From Terriglobia bacterium (GTDB taxonomy: Bacteria > Acidobacteriota > Terriglobia > Terriglobales > Acidobacteriaceae): a stretch of DNA of 64,000 nucleotides. The stretch's first letter is position 1; each line of letters begins with the position of its first letter. Shown here one piece after another: positions 25,356 through 35,900 of the stretch. The stretch spans positions 124,001 to 188,000 of the forward strand of contig JAIQGF010000007.1 in the NCBI GenBank assembly GCA_020072845.1. The letters are read 5' to 3'. The translations under genes were made by a program, and so were the position numbers. A model generated the notes under the pieces. The model did no database searches, was not told the origin of the DNA, and saw only the letters and a list, made by a program, of their open reading frames with translations.

Positions 25356-25961
25356 ATGGCACAGCGCATTCTGCTGGCGGGAATCCTGGGGGGCATTGCA
25401 ATGTTTGCCTGGTCGTCCATTGCGCACATGGTTCTGCCGCTCGGCATGACCGGCATCGGCGAAATTCCCAACGAACAGGCGGTCTTATCCGCCATGCAGA
25501 CCTCCATGGGGGGACGCTCGGGCATGTACATGTTTCCCGGCATGGGGCTGGGGCCGAGTCCGAGCATGAAAGACGTGAACGCTGCCATGCCGCAGTATGA
25601 AAAAAAGCTGGCGAGCAATCCGCAGGGGCTGCTCATTTATCATCCGCCGGGCGGCAAGGCGATGGAGCCGCGCCAACTGGTGACCGAGTTCGTCACCGAG
25701 GTGGTCGAGGCGCTGCTGGCGGCATGGCTGCTGTCGCGGACGCGCCTGGCAAGCTATGCCGCGCGCGTCGGATTCGTGTTCGTCGTCGGGCTGGCGGCCG
25801 CAATCCCGACCAACATTCCCTACTGGAACTGGTACGGTTTCCCGGGCAGCTACACGGTCGCGTACATGACCATCGAAATCGTGGGCTTTCTCGTCGCAGG
25901 ACTGGTCGCGGCGGCGGTGCTGAAGCGGCCGATGTCGGAGGCAATGGCAGCAGGCCGGTAG
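25356..25961 (+). CDS. Small multi-pass membrane protein of unknown function
   Basis: A 201-residue protein that starts at ATG 25356 behind CGGAGG. Four hydrophobic helices are visible: near the N-terminus (about 4-30), after a ~75-residue Met/Pro/Gly-rich extracytoplasmic stretch (about 105-125), at about 130-150 and at about 160-190. I do not recognise a named family with certainty; it resembles small conserved integral membrane proteins annotated only as hypothetical. It stands alone and diverges from the P460 gene. No function can be assigned. Confidence 0.75.
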   Translation: MAQRILLAGILGGIAMFAWSSIAHMVLPLGMTGIGEIPNEQAVLSAMQTSMGGRSGMYMFPGMGLGPSPSMKDVNAAMPQYEKKLASNPQGLLIYHPPGGKAMEPRQLVTEFVTEVVEALLAAWLLSRTRLASYAARVGFVFVVGLAAAIPTNIPYWNWYGFPGSYTVAYMTIEIVGFLVAGLVAAAVLKRPMSEAMAAGR

Positions 25962-26043
25962 AAGCTGGCGACCGCACGCCCGGCCCCCCCTACGCTCTTA
26001 CGGGCGGCAGTGCTGATGCCGACGGCGTTGTGATTTGGGCTCG

Positions 26044-26442
26044 CTAGGCGTAGTCGATGGGATGCCGATCGAGCCAGTGCTCGTCGCGAACTCTGCCGAT
26101 GTTTCTCATAGCACCGGAAGCGATGCTGGCGCCCAGACGACGGCTTTCCCAGGCGACGCCCGCGCCGAACCCAACCACGCAACCAAGAACGCCGGAGGTG
26201 AAGGCGCGCGCGGCGGACCTGTGCCGGCTGCCAGGATGACTTCCGAAGAAACCGAGGAACGCGCCGAGTGCCGCGGGCGCCAAAGCAATCCGCGCTGATC
26301 GATTCAAGAAGGGGCTGAGGCGCGCTCCGCCAAGGAATGCTTGCTCACCGGAACGCGCTCCCTCCAGCCCTGAGTCCAGAAGCTTCCGGCCGTAGTGAAG
26401 ATTGGAACTCGACCACTGGCGCAAGGTCATTGCTGCCCCCAT
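26044..26442 (-). CDS. Hypothetical small protein with glycine-rich hydrophobic segments
   Basis: A possible 132-residue protein (or 128 from an inner ATG at 26430). Two hydrophobic stretches, ALAPAALGAFLGFFG and TSGVLGCVVGFGAGVAW, resemble glycine-zipper membrane hairpins. The end is charged (DEHWLDRHPID). The ribosome-binding site is weak and no family was recognised. It lies 39 bases downstream of another small minus-strand gene and might be co-transcribed with it. Confidence 0.45.
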   Translation of the reverse strand: MGAAMTLRQWSSSNLHYGRKLLDSGLEGARSGEQAFLGGARLSPFLNRSARIALAPAALGAFLGFFGSHPGSRHRSAARAFTSGVLGCVVGFGAGVAWESRRLGASIASGAMRNIGRVRDEHWLDRHPIDYA

Positions 26443-26480
26443 TCACATACGAAGCTCTGCCGCGGCCCCAGGTCTGCCGT

Positions 26481-26903
26481 TCAGTCCGCGGCCATGAGTG
26501 TCGGCGCCGGCCGCCTCGCCCGTGGCTGGGTAGCCGGAGACCGAGTCGGCGACGGCGGAAGAGGCAAACCGAGTGTGTGCACCTGGGCTTCAGGCGCCGC
26601 TTCTTGCACTGGTTTCAGCCTGGCCGGCGGCCGGGCGACAGCCCGTTCCTCGAACAGAAGCCGGCGAAGAGAACGGAGATCGTTGAGGATCCGCCGGCTC
26701 TTGTTCAAATGCAGCTCCAACCTCTCCAGGTTATACGCGGCCAGTCGCAAGGCATCCAAGCGGCGCGGAGCGTTCGAGGTCAACTCGCGCTGAAGGTCGG
26801 ATTCAATTTCTCGCTTGGCGTCGGCGACGGAATCGGAGAACAAGCTGATGAAATCGTGCGCGCTCTCGATGCTGTCAAAAGGACTTCCAGATGTATGGGT
26901 CAT
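26481..26903 (-). CDS. Hypothetical protein with helical core and Pro-rich tail
   Basis: A 140-residue protein from the ATG at 26903, preceded by AGAGGA at good spacing; the frame upstream has no supporting feature. Residues 12-85 are predicted strongly helical and charged, with heptad-like leucines (LDALRLAAYNLERLELHL, then RRILNDLRSLRRLLFEE). The last 45 residues are rich in Pro, Ala and Arg and probably disordered. No family was recognised. It diverges from the large operon starting at 27279 and shares a 375-bp intergenic region with a CRP-type site. Confidence 0.6.
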   Translation of the reverse strand: MTHTSGSPFDSIESAHDFISLFSDSVADAKREIESDLQRELTSNAPRRLDALRLAAYNLERLELHLNKSRRILNDLRSLRRLLFEERAVARPPARLKPVQEAAPEAQVHTLGLPLPPSPTRSPATQPRARRPAPTLMAAD

Positions 26904-27278
26904 CGTCGTCCTCTTTTCTGCGGTTGAAGGTCTAGGCATCGATCGACGGCAAGGCAAATCGCGACTGATGTTTTCACCTCGCGGAAAAATCTTCAGTGAC
27001 ACGTAGCACCAAATCGGGTGACGAGGGGCGGGTGATGGCGCAAAGTGGGAAACCGGCATCCCGTTTTTGCATGGTTCCAAACTTGAATTGAAACGCTCCT
27101 GATTCGGGAAAATTGGCTGCAAGTACCGCGTTGTGTGATGGGCCTCACAGCAGACAGAAGGGGTGAAAACCATAATGCCCACGCCAGAAGATCGATACCG
27201 GCTGCGAGTGGCAGTTACCGAGCGAGGTCATCATTAGCACCGACAGTTGCTGCCTTTCGAGCGTGAAACCGCCGCCCC
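26904..27278. other. Divergent regulatory region upstream of the EMO/ETF/megasynthase operon
   Basis: About 375 bases separate the hypothetical gene (minus) from the large plus-strand operon. One clear element was seen, the palindrome at 27134-27149. No good -35/-10 pair was identified for either direction. Confidence 0.5.
27134..27149. promoter_or_regulatory. CRP/FNR-family palindromic site TGTGA-N6-TCACA
   Basis: TGTGATGGGCCTCACA is a perfect match to the CRP half-site consensus with six-base spacing, and shares the first eight bases with the site at 7820-7835. It lies 130 bases before the ATG of the large operon. An activator there would suit a respiratory or lipid operon controlled by redox state or cAMP-like signals. 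Confidence 0.55.
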
Positions 27279-29357
27279 ATGGACATGCAATCACCCGCGC
27301 ACGCGACCTACTGGTTGATCCAGGGGAAGATACTGTACCTCGCGCTTCACCTGCTGGGCCTGGCGTGCTTTTCCTGCATCGTGGCCAGGCGGCTGGCGCC
27401 ACTGGTACGGGGCGAACGCGATTTTCGTTTTGATCGCCCGTGGTTGCGCCTGGGCAGGGTCCTTCAGTTTTGGTTGGGGCAGTGGAAGCACCCTCGCTTC
27501 CCGACGGCGGGAATCCTCCACATCCTTGTTTTTGCCGGCTTCATCATCCTGGCGGCGCGGGCATTCACTCTCCTGGTTCTCGGAGTGGACGACGGCTTCG
27601 TCATGCCGGGCTTCTCGGGGAGCGCCGGTCACGTCTACGACGTTATCCGGGACTATGCCACCACTCTGGTGTTCGTCTGCATGGCCGTTCTCATCATCCG
27701 CCGGGCGGCATTTAAACCGGCGCGGTACGCGGTGCCGGCAAAGTACGGCAAGGGTCATGCCGCCGACGCGATCTTCCTCCTGACGCTGATTGCGACCTTG
27801 ATGCTGGCCGACAGCATCTTTGACGCGGCCAAGGCAGCCGCGCAGACGCGACAAGGTCAACCCATTGAATTCCTGGCGGCCTTTTCCCTGCCGTGGCTGT
27901 TGAAGAGTGTTTTTCTCGCCAGTTCGCTGTCCACTCTGCAGCACCTTCACCTCGGCGCTTACTTTCTGCACGAAGTGACCTTCTTCTTTTTGCTGTGCTA
28001 CCGGCCTTTTGGGATCCAGTTCCACGTGGAAACGTCGCTGTTCACGATCTATTTCGCGAAGTTAGACCGGGAGATCCTCAAGCCGGTGCGGTGGGGTGTG
28101 AGCGATGAGCAACTGAACCAAGTGAAATCCTTCGGGGTGAAGACATTCACCGATTTCACCTGGAAGCACATGCTGGATTTCTATTCCTGTGCCGATTGCG
28201 GCCGGTGCGCGGACCAATGTCCGGCGAACGCGGTGGGCAGGCCCTTGTCGCCAAGATTCCTGACCATCAAGGCGAGAGATTACAGCTTCCGACACTACCC
28301 GGTACTCGGACGGTCCGGCAACGGCACGCCCCTGATCGGCGGGATTTACTCCGAAGACGAAATCTGGTCCTGCACGACCTGCGGCGCTTGCGAGCAGGAA
28401 TGCCCGCTGTTGGTGGAGTACGTCGACAAGATCGTCGATTTGCGCCGCGGCATGATTGACGACGGCAAGGTCCCGCAGACTCTGCAGAAGCCGCTGAAAG
28501 CTCTCGAGAGCCGTGGCAACCCGTACGGAAAGCTGGAAAAGAAGAAAGCAGACTGGACGAAAGCGAAAGAGTTGCAGCCGGCCTGCGCGGTCAAGATCCT
28601 GGACGGGGCCAACGGCGCGGACACTTTGTACTTCGTGGACAGCATGAGCTCGTATGACGACCGCATGCAGGCGATCGCGCGCGCCACGGCGAGGATTCTC
28701 AGCCACACAGGGACGAACTTCGGGATCCTGGGCGCAGCGGAAAAGGACAGCGGCCATGAGGTGCGGCGGTTTGGCGAAGAGACGCTGTTCATGGCCTTGC
28801 GGGACCACAACGTGGAGGCGATCAAAGCATCGGGCGTGCAACGGATCGTTACCTCCGACCCGCACGCCTACAACGCGTTGAAGCACGATTACCGGGATGT
28901 GCCGCCGGTGGAACACATCAGCCAGGTGATCGCCCGCGAAGTAAAGTCCGGCAACATCAACTTCACACCCGCAGAAAACGGAAACGTTTACACCTATCAC
29001 GACGCCTGCTACCTGGGCCGGCACAACCAGATTTACGACGAGCCGCGAGCCGTGCTGGACGCGATCCCGGGTCTCCAGCGAGTCGAAATGCGCCGTTCGC
29101 GCGACCGTTCGTTCTGCTGCGGCGGCGGCGGGCTGATGCTGTTTTACGAGCCGAAGGAAGAACAAAGGATGGGCGTGTTGCGGGTGAAGATGGCGGCCGA
29201 GGCGGGGGCAAACGTGATCGTGACTGCGTGCCCGTTCTGCATGGCCAATATGGAAGATGCGATCAAGGTTGCGGGCCTGGAAGGAAAGATGACCGCCATT
29301 GACCTGGCGGAGCTGGCCGACAAGCACCTGGCGCGCGAAGGCGCGCCGGCATTGTGA
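27279..29357 (+). CDS. Membrane-bound FeS/heme ETF:quinone oxidoreductase (EMO-like, HdrD/CCG-domain)
   Basis: A 692-residue redox protein. Residues 1-260 are a NarI-like membrane domain with five or six helices and several His suitable for b-heme ligation (HILVFAG, HVYDVIRDYAT, HLHLGAYFLHE). Two [4Fe-4S] motifs follow, CADCGRCADQCP near 303 and CTTCGACEQECP near 364. The C-terminal part is HdrD-like; a complete CCG domain is at about 570-660 (YHDACYLGRHN and CCGGGG), while the first copy lacks the Cys pair. Proteins of this type beside EtfBA pass electrons between ETF and (methyl)menaquinone. It is the first gene of a plus-strand run that continues through etfB, etfA and acyl-CoA dehydrogenase. 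Confidence 0.87.
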   Translation: MDMQSPAHATYWLIQGKILYLALHLLGLACFSCIVARRLAPLVRGERDFRFDRPWLRLGRVLQFWLGQWKHPRFPTAGILHILVFAGFIILAARAFTLLVLGVDDGFVMPGFSGSAGHVYDVIRDYATTLVFVCMAVLIIRRAAFKPARYAVPAKYGKGHAADAIFLLTLIATLMLADSIFDAAKAAAQTRQGQPIEFLAAFSLPWLLKSVFLASSLSTLQHLHLGAYFLHEVTFFFLLCYRPFGIQFHVETSLFTIYFAKLDREILKPVRWGVSDEQLNQVKSFGVKTFTDFTWKHMLDFYSCADCGRCADQCPANAVGRPLSPRFLTIKARDYSFRHYPVLGRSGNGTPLIGGIYSEDEIWSCTTCGACEQECPLLVEYVDKIVDLRRGMIDDGKVPQTLQKPLKALESRGNPYGKLEKKKADWTKAKELQPACAVKILDGANGADTLYFVDSMSSYDDRMQAIARATARILSHTGTNFGILGAAEKDSGHEVRRFGEETLFMALRDHNVEAIKASGVQRIVTSDPHAYNALKHDYRDVPPVEHISQVIAREVKSGNINFTPAENGNVYTYHDACYLGRHNQIYDEPRAVLDAIPGLQRVEMRRSRDRSFCCGGGGLMLFYEPKEEQRMGVLRVKMAAEAGANVIVTACPFCMANMEDAIKVAGLEGKMTAIDLAELADKHLAREGAPAL

Positions 29358-29397
29358 AGAAGGATCAGGGACCAAAACAAGGCGTGGAGGTTTTGAC

Positions 29398-30189
29398 GTG
29401 GAAATTCTAGTGTGCGCAAAACGCGTGCCGGACACTTCGGAGAACGAAATCGAGATCAACAGCGCAGGCAACGACATTGAGCGCGACGACCTGGTGTACT
29501 CGGTCAACGAGTGGGACAACTACGCCGTGGAAGAGGCGCTGCAGATCGTGGGCCGGGTCGGAGGAGACGTCACCGTGGTTACCGTGGGCGGCGAGGACGA
29601 TGAGGAAGTGCTGCGCCGAGAGATGGCGATGGGAGTCAAGCGCGGCGTGCTCCTCTCCGACGATGCGTTCACCGGGTCCGACGGCGCGGGCATCGCCACA
29701 ATCCTGAAAGCCTTCGTGCAGAACGGTCATTACGACCTGATCCTCACCGGTGTGCAGGCGGCGGACGGGTGCGCTCAGGTGGGCGGCATGCTGGCGGCGA
29801 TGCTGGACTATCCGTTTGCGTCCCTGGTGAATTCGATCGAAGAGCTCGATGGCACGAAGCTGAAGGTGACACGCGAGGTGGAGGGCGGGGACAAGGAGAT
29901 CAACGAGATCGATCTGCCATGCGTGCTCTCGATTCAGACCGGCATTAACGAGCCGCGCTACGTCGGCATGCGCGGCATCCGCCAGGTTGCGTCCATTCCC
30001 ATTCCGACGCTGGGCGCGGCGGGCCTGGGCCTTGCGCCAACAGCGGCAGGAGCGGCGGCGGCGAAAGTCAAACGCACGGACTACTTCATGCCGGTGCTCG
30101 GCAAAGGCGCCGAGATGCTCGAAGGCAGCGGCGAAGAGATGGCCGACAAAGTGATTGAGCTGATGAAAGCCAAGGGAGGGTTGCGATGA
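29398..30189 (+). CDS. etfB: Electron transfer flavoprotein beta subunit
   Basis: A 263-residue EtfB. The GTG start at 29398, with GGAGG upstream, gives VEILVCAKRVPDTSENEIEI, the standard N-terminus. The conserved VNEWDNYAVEEAL and the AMP/nucleotide region VTVVTVGGEDDEEVLRREMAMG are present, as is GVQAADGCAQVGGMLA. The signature VEGGDKEINEIDLPCVLSIQTGINEPRY precedes the C-terminal arm that wraps EtfA. It accepts electrons from acyl-CoA dehydrogenase through the EtfA FAD. The stop overlaps the etfA start as ATGA. Confidence 0.94.
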   Translation: MEILVCAKRVPDTSENEIEINSAGNDIERDDLVYSVNEWDNYAVEEALQIVGRVGGDVTVVTVGGEDDEEVLRREMAMGVKRGVLLSDDAFTGSDGAGIATILKAFVQNGHYDLILTGVQAADGCAQVGGMLAAMLDYPFASLVNSIEELDGTKLKVTREVEGGDKEINEIDLPCVLSIQTGINEPRYVGMRGIRQVASIPIPTLGAAGLGLAPTAAGAAAAKVKRTDYFMPVLGKGAEMLEGSGEEMADKVIELMKAKGGLR

Positions 30190-31166
30190 GGATTTTCGCG
30201 TACATCGAGCACAAGGCCGGAGCGGCCGACGATTCCGCGGCTGAGCTGGCGGCGGCCGCAAGAAAGATCGATCCCTCGACGCTGCCCACGGCGATTGTCA
30301 CCGGTTGGGGCGCGGACCTGGATGCCGTCTGCCAAGCCCTCCCGGGTTCTTATGGCGAGATATGGAAGATGGCGCACGAGGCCCTTGCCTACCCGAACGC
30401 CGAGCTGGTGCGGCAGGCGCTGGTGAAGGTCTTGCCGCGCGGCAGCATCCTGCTGGTCCCGCACGATCACTTCGGGCTCGATTTGTCACCGGGACTTTCC
30501 GTGAAGTTGAACGCAGCGTTTGTCCCCGACGTGTTGCAGATTGAGGCAGTGGACGGGACTCATCTCAACCTGGTCCGCCAGGAATTCAGCGGGCAGGTTA
30601 GCGCACATGTGCGCTGCGACATTTCCGCGGGAGCGGTGATCAGTGTGCGGCCGGGCGCGTTCAAGCCGCTGGAGAGCGCCGCCACCGCGGCCCCGGTGGT
30701 CGAGAAGTCATCCGCAATCGGCGCGCTGGCCGCGAAGCGGCGCTATCTCGGACGGCTGGCGGCGGAGGCGGGCGATGTGGACATCAGCAAGCAACCCATC
30801 CTGGTCTCCGTCGGGAGAGGAATCCAGGAGCAGGACAATGTGGCGATCGCACAGGAACTGGCCGACGCGATGGGCGCAGTGGTGAGCTGCTCGCGTCCGG
30901 TGGTGGATGCCAAGTGGATGCCAAAGTCGCGCCAGGTCGGGACATCGGGAAAGACAGTGAAACCGAAGGTGTACTTGGCGTGCGGTATCAGCGGGGCCTT
31001 CCAGCACCTGGCCGGGATCAAGGGGAATGCATTCATCATTGCCATCAACAAGAACCCCAGAGCTCCCATCTTCCAGGTGGCCGACGTTGGAATCGTCACC
31101 GACATGCTGGAGTTCCTGCCGCAGTTGACCAACAAGATCAACGAAATGCATTGCGTGAAGCACTGA
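30186..31166 (+). CDS. etfA: Electron transfer flavoprotein alpha subunit
   Basis: A 326-residue EtfA. The C-terminal FAD-binding domain is complete: LVSVGRGIQEQDNVAIAQELA, VVDAKWMPKSRQVGTSGKTVKPKVYLACGISGAFQHLAGI and INKNPRAPIFQVADVGIV, all near-identical in order to the family. The N-terminal domain is more divergent than usual. It carries electrons from the adjacent acyl-CoA dehydrogenase to the EMO-like membrane protein. There is no extra FeS domain or sign of the FixB/bifurcating subtype that I could identify. Confidence 0.94.
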   Translation: MRIFAYIEHKAGAADDSAAELAAAARKIDPSTLPTAIVTGWGADLDAVCQALPGSYGEIWKMAHEALAYPNAELVRQALVKVLPRGSILLVPHDHFGLDLSPGLSVKLNAAFVPDVLQIEAVDGTHLNLVRQEFSGQVSAHVRCDISAGAVISVRPGAFKPLESAATAAPVVEKSSAIGALAAKRRYLGRLAAEAGDVDISKQPILVSVGRGIQEQDNVAIAQELADAMGAVVSCSRPVVDAKWMPKSRQVGTSGKTVKPKVYLACGISGAFQHLAGIKGNAFIIAINKNPRAPIFQVADVGIVTDMLEFLPQLTNKINEMHCVKH

Positions 31167-31178
31167 GAGGCACTGGCC

Positions 31179-32870
31179 ATGATTGCAAACAAAACGCTGA
31201 AACTCAGCTTGAAGTCGCTCCGGGACTTCGCCAAGAAACGCCTGCCGGACGAGACGCTTCTGGACCTGGACGAGCGCGACGAATGTCCGCTGGAAATTGT
31301 TCAGCACATGTGCAGCCCCGACAAGCTCGGGATCCAGCTCCTGTTCATTCCCGAAGACTACGGCGGCATGGGCGGAGGGGCGTTCGACGTGTACTGCGTC
31401 TGCGAGGAGATGGCGCGCATTGACCTGGGCATCGCCACCGCCGTGCTGGCCACCTTCCTGGGCAGTGATCCGATCAGGGTCGGTGCGACTCCGGAGCAAA
31501 AGAAGAAGTGGCTGAGCCGCATCGCCGACGAGGGAATCCTGTTCGCCTACGGCGCCACCGAACCGGAAGCGGGCAGCGACCTGGGCGCACTAAAAACGAC
31601 GGCCGATCCCGTCAAACAGGATGGACGGACGGTGGGTTACAAGATCAACGGCAACAAGCAATGGATCAGCAACGGCGGCGTAGCCGACGCGTACACCGTG
31701 CTGGCGAACACGCCCGCGGGTCCGGGTTGGTTCATCGTGGAAAAGGGCGCCAAGGGTTTTACGCACGACGAACCCGAAGAGAAACACGGCATCCGCCTGA
31801 GCAACACGGCTGCGCTCGCGTTCAATGACGTCTACGTGGACGCCGACCGGCTGATCGGCGGCGTGGAAGGACAGGGATTGCTCCAAGCGCAGGCCGTATT
31901 CGGTTACACGCGCCTGATGGTGGCGGCGTTTGGCCTGGGCGCGGGCTGGGCCGCGCTCGATCGCGCCATACCCTACTCGACCAAGCGCATCCAGGCCGGC
32001 GCGCCACTCTCGGAAAAGCAGGGCTATACGCACAAGCTGATCGTGCCGCCGGTGGCTCGGCTTGAGGCCGCCCGCGCATATATCGAGGAAACGGCGGCGC
32101 GCATTGACGCCGGCGGCGAAGGCAGCTTGAACACCGAAGGCGCGATTGCGAAGTACATGGCAACCGAGGCCGGCAATCAGGCTGCCGAAGCCAGCATCCA
32201 GGCACTCGGCGGCTATGGCTACACGCACGAGTACATGGTGGAGAAGATCAGCCGCGACGTTCGCATTACCACCATCTACGAAGGCACCTCCGAGATCATG
32301 GAGATGACGATCAGCCGCGACCGCTGGCAGGTGCACTTGAAAACACGCGGCCAGCACTACCACGAAGAGGCGCGCAAGCTGGAGGCGCTGCACGCGCGGC
32401 ATCCGGACGTGGGCGCCGGGATCGCTGCACTGGCGTCGCATGCCTTGGCCGAAGTGATGGAGCGGGCGAGGGTCGCGCGCCTCACCCGCTACCAGCACAT
32501 TCTCCTGCGCCTCGGCGAGCTGATCGCTTTCGCCGAATGTGCCGGCTGTTTATCTCGCCGGGCGGCGCTCGCGTCGGAAAACCGGCTGCACGAGAAAACG
32601 AATCGCCGTTTCGATGCGACCGCTTTGGAAATGCTCAGCCGGGTTTTTGCGCGCGAGGCAGCACTCAAGGTCGCGCAAGAAGGATTGCGTCTGGTCATCG
32701 GCGCGGGCGGCGTAGCTGACGCCGACCTGCCAGCGTTGGAAGCGGCTTTACAAATGCCCGCCATTCACCGTGCACAAGCGGGTTGGTTGGCCGACATGGA
32801 TAGCATTGCGGACGTCCTCTACGATCGCGCCGCCAAGAGCGCACTCAAGAGCGCACTCATGTCCGCCTAA
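31179..32870 (+). CDS. Acyl-CoA dehydrogenase (long form)
   Basis: A 563-residue flavoprotein; typical short-chain types have about 380, so it belongs to the longer group with an added C-terminal helical domain (about 400-563). Motifs include [33 protein letters not shown] (FAD/substrate loop), [18 protein letters not shown] and the catalytic-region [17 protein letters not shown]. It oxidises an acyl-CoA to the trans-2-enoyl form and passes electrons to ETF. It starts 12 bases after etfA and is followed 65 bases later by the megasynthase. Its acyl substrate may be produced or consumed by that enzyme. Confidence 0.92.
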   Translation: MIANKTLKLSLKSLRDFAKKRLPDETLLDLDERDECPLEIVQHMCSPDKLGIQLLFIPEDYGGMGGGAFDVYCVCEEMARIDLGIATAVLATFLGSDPIRVGATPEQKKKWLSRIADEGILFAYGATEPEAGSDLGALKTTADPVKQDGRTVGYKINGNKQWISNGGVADAYTVLANTPAGPGWFIVEKGAKGFTHDEPEEKHGIRLSNTAALAFNDVYVDADRLIGGVEGQGLLQAQAVFGYTRLMVAAFGLGAGWAALDRAIPYSTKRIQAGAPLSEKQGYTHKLIVPPVARLEAARAYIEETAARIDAGGEGSLNTEGAIAKYMATEAGNQAAEASIQALGGYGYTHEYMVEKISRDVRITTIYEGTSEIMEMTISRDRWQVHLKTRGQHYHEEARKLEALHARHPDVGAGIAALASHALAEVMERARVARLTRYQHILLRLGELIAFAECAGCLSRRAALASENRLHEKTNRRFDATALEMLSRVFAREAALKVAQEGLRLVIGAGGVADADLPALEAALQMPAIHRAQAGWLADMDSIADVLYDRAAKSALKSALMSA

Positions 32871-32935
32871 AAGGAAACGACAGCAGTCCGGCCCCGATCC
32901 GCAGGTCGGACGGTTTCGAGTTGAGGAGCGCCATC

Positions 32936-35900
32936 ATGGAAAACAACGTTCATCGCGCGATGGCAATTGTGGGCGTGGGTGCGGTCCTGCCCGACGCCCC
33001 GAACGCGGCAGCTTTCTGGGAAAACGTGAAGAACGGCCGCTACAGCATCGCCGAGGTCCCGCCGGAGAGATGGGACCCGGCACTCTACTACGATGCCGAT
33101 CCCGCCGCGCCCGACAAGACGTATTCCAAGATCGGCGGCTGGGTGAGAGAGCACGTATGGGACCCGATGAAGTGGCACTTGCCGATTCCGCCACGGGTTT
33201 CCGCGGCCATGGACGAGACGCAGCAGTGGGCGATCGAATGCACGCGCGAAGCATTGGAGGATTATGGCTATCCCAAGCGGCCGCTGAACCTGGAGCGCAC
33301 GGCGGTGATCCTGGGCAACGCCATGGGCGGAGAGAAACATTACTTCACGGTCATGCGTGCCCTGTTTCCCGAATTCGCGCGCGAGCTGGCGGAAGGCGCG
33401 AGTTTTGCCGCGCTGCCAGAGCCGGTGCGGAACACGATTCTCGACGAAGTGCACGGCCGCATGAACCATCTGTGTCCGGAAATCACCGAAGACACCATGC
33501 CGGGCGAGTTGTCCAACTGCGTTGCCGGGCGGATCGCAAACCTATTCAATTTTCGAGGTCCCAATTACGTGGTGGACGCTGCCTGTGCTTCGGCCATGGC
33601 GGCGCTGAGCGCGGCGGTTGAGGGACTGGCGGAACACGATTTTGATGTCGCAATCACTGGCGGCATTGACCGCAACATGGGCCCGTCAACCTTCGTGAAG
33701 TTCTGCAAGATCGGCGCGCTGTCGGGGACGGGATCGCGTCCCTATGCCGAGGGCGCGGATGGCTTTGTCATGGGCGAAGGCGCGGTGGTATTTGTGATCA
33801 AGCGCCTGGCCGATGCCGAGCGCGACGGCGACAAAATCTATGCGGTGCTGCGAGGGGTCGGCGGCTCCAGCGACGGCAAGGGAAAAGGCATTACGGCGCC
33901 GAACCCGGTGGGGCAGCGGCTGGCAATGCAGCGGGGATGGGAAAATGCCGGGCTGTCACCCACACCCGGGACGTTGATCGAAGGTCACGGCACGTCCACG
34001 CGCGCGGGTGACTTGGCGGAATTGCAAAGCCTGCTGGACGTGCTCAGCGATCTTCATCTTCCCACGCACTCCGTGGCGCTCGGCTCGGTGAAATCGAATA
34101 TCGGGCACCTGAAGAGCGCGGCGGGGGCGGCCGGTTTGCTGAAAGCCGCCCTTGCGATACACGACAAGGTTTTGCCGCCCAGCGTGCACTACGAGCGTCC
34201 CAACCCCGGCATTGATCTTGCGCACTCGCCGGTTTACGTGAATACCGAGCTCAAGCCGTGGACGATGGCCGCCGATGGTGTGCGCCGCGCCGGCGTGAGC
34301 GCTTTTGGTTTTGGCGGCACCAACTTCCACTGCGTGCTGGAAGAGCACATTCCCCACAAGCTGACCGGCAATGGCAAGCGGTCGGTGGCAGTCAGCAACA
34401 TAGGGCCGGTCACGGCGGAAGGCGGAGCCATGAATACGAGCGGTGTTTCCCAGACTTCCCATGCCGAGTTGTCGGACAAGGCGCCGTTACGCGGAGCGCT
34501 GGTCATCGGCGCTGACTCAGACGCCGCCCTTGCCGACCGTTTGCGGCCGGTGCAGAAGGCTGCGGCAGCGGGCCGCGCGCCGGCTTGGCTTGCTCCTGCG
34601 GAATCGGACCTGCGAGCGCCGGAACGCCTGGCGATTGACTACACCGACGCCGCCGATCTGGCGGAGAAATCGAGCAAGGCACTGCAGGCGCTGGCCGCAA
34701 ATCAGCCGGCGGTCTGGAAAGCGTTGCGCGCGCAAGGAATCTTCCGCGGCCACGGCCCCGCGCCCAAGGTGGCGTTCCTCTATACCGGCCAGGGCTCGCA
34801 GTACGTCAACATGCTGAAGCCGCTGCGCGCCGTTGAGCCCATCGTGGCCGACACGTTCGCCGAGGCGGACCGGATCATGACACCGCTGCTGGGGAAACCG
34901 CTGTCGGAATTCATCTTTGTTGAGTCAACGGACGCCGATGCAGTGGCAAAGGCGGAAGCGGATCTGATGCAGACGGCAATTACGCAGCCGGCCGTGCTGG
35001 CCACCGACCTCGCGCTCACCCGGCTGCTCGCGGCTTACGGCATTCGGCCCGACATGACGATGGGACACAGCTTGGGCGAATACGGCGCACTGGTTGCGGC
35101 CGGCGCGCTTCCGCTGGCCGGCGCTTTGGAGGCGGTCAGCGCGCGCGGGCGCGAGATGACGCGCGTGGCGTTCGGCGACAACGGCAAAATGGCCGCCGTG
35201 TTTGCGCCTATTTCCGAGATCGAACGCATCCTGAAATCGGTGGATGGCTACGTGGTGATCGCGAATATTAACAGCGACCGCCAGGGAGTGATCGGCGGCG
35301 CGAGCAAGGCGGTCGAGCAGGCGATGGAACTGCTTCTCAAGGCCGGCTACGAAGTGACTCCGCTCACCGTCAGCCATGCGTTCCACACTTCGATCGTGGC
35401 TCCGGCGAGCGAGCCGCTGCGGCAGGCGCTGGCGCGGCTTGGCCTGCAATCACCGCAGTTGCCCATCGTCGCCAATGTCAACGGCGAGTTTTATCCGACC
35501 GGTCCGGATGTCGTGCCGCAAATGCTCGACATTCTCGCCCGCCAGGTCGCTGCCCCGGTGCAATTCGTGAAAGGCTTGCGCACGCTGTACGACGCCGGCG
35601 CGCGCGTGTTCGTGGAAACCGGGCCGAAGAAGGCGTTGCAGGGGTTCGCCGAAGATGTGCTCGGCGGGCGCGGTGACGTGGTTTCCCTGTTCACCAATCA
35701 TCCGAAAGTCGGCGACGTGGCGTCATTCAACCAGGCGCTTTGCGGACTTTATGCGGCCGGCTTAGGACACGGTCGCGCCGAGCAGGCGGCGGCGACCCCG
35801 CAGCGTGCGATCGCGCCGGCGGAAAAACGCGCTGAATCGCTGCCTGTGGTCGCGGCTGCGCCGAAAGCTCCCACGGCAACGAGCGCGCCGGCGGCTGATG

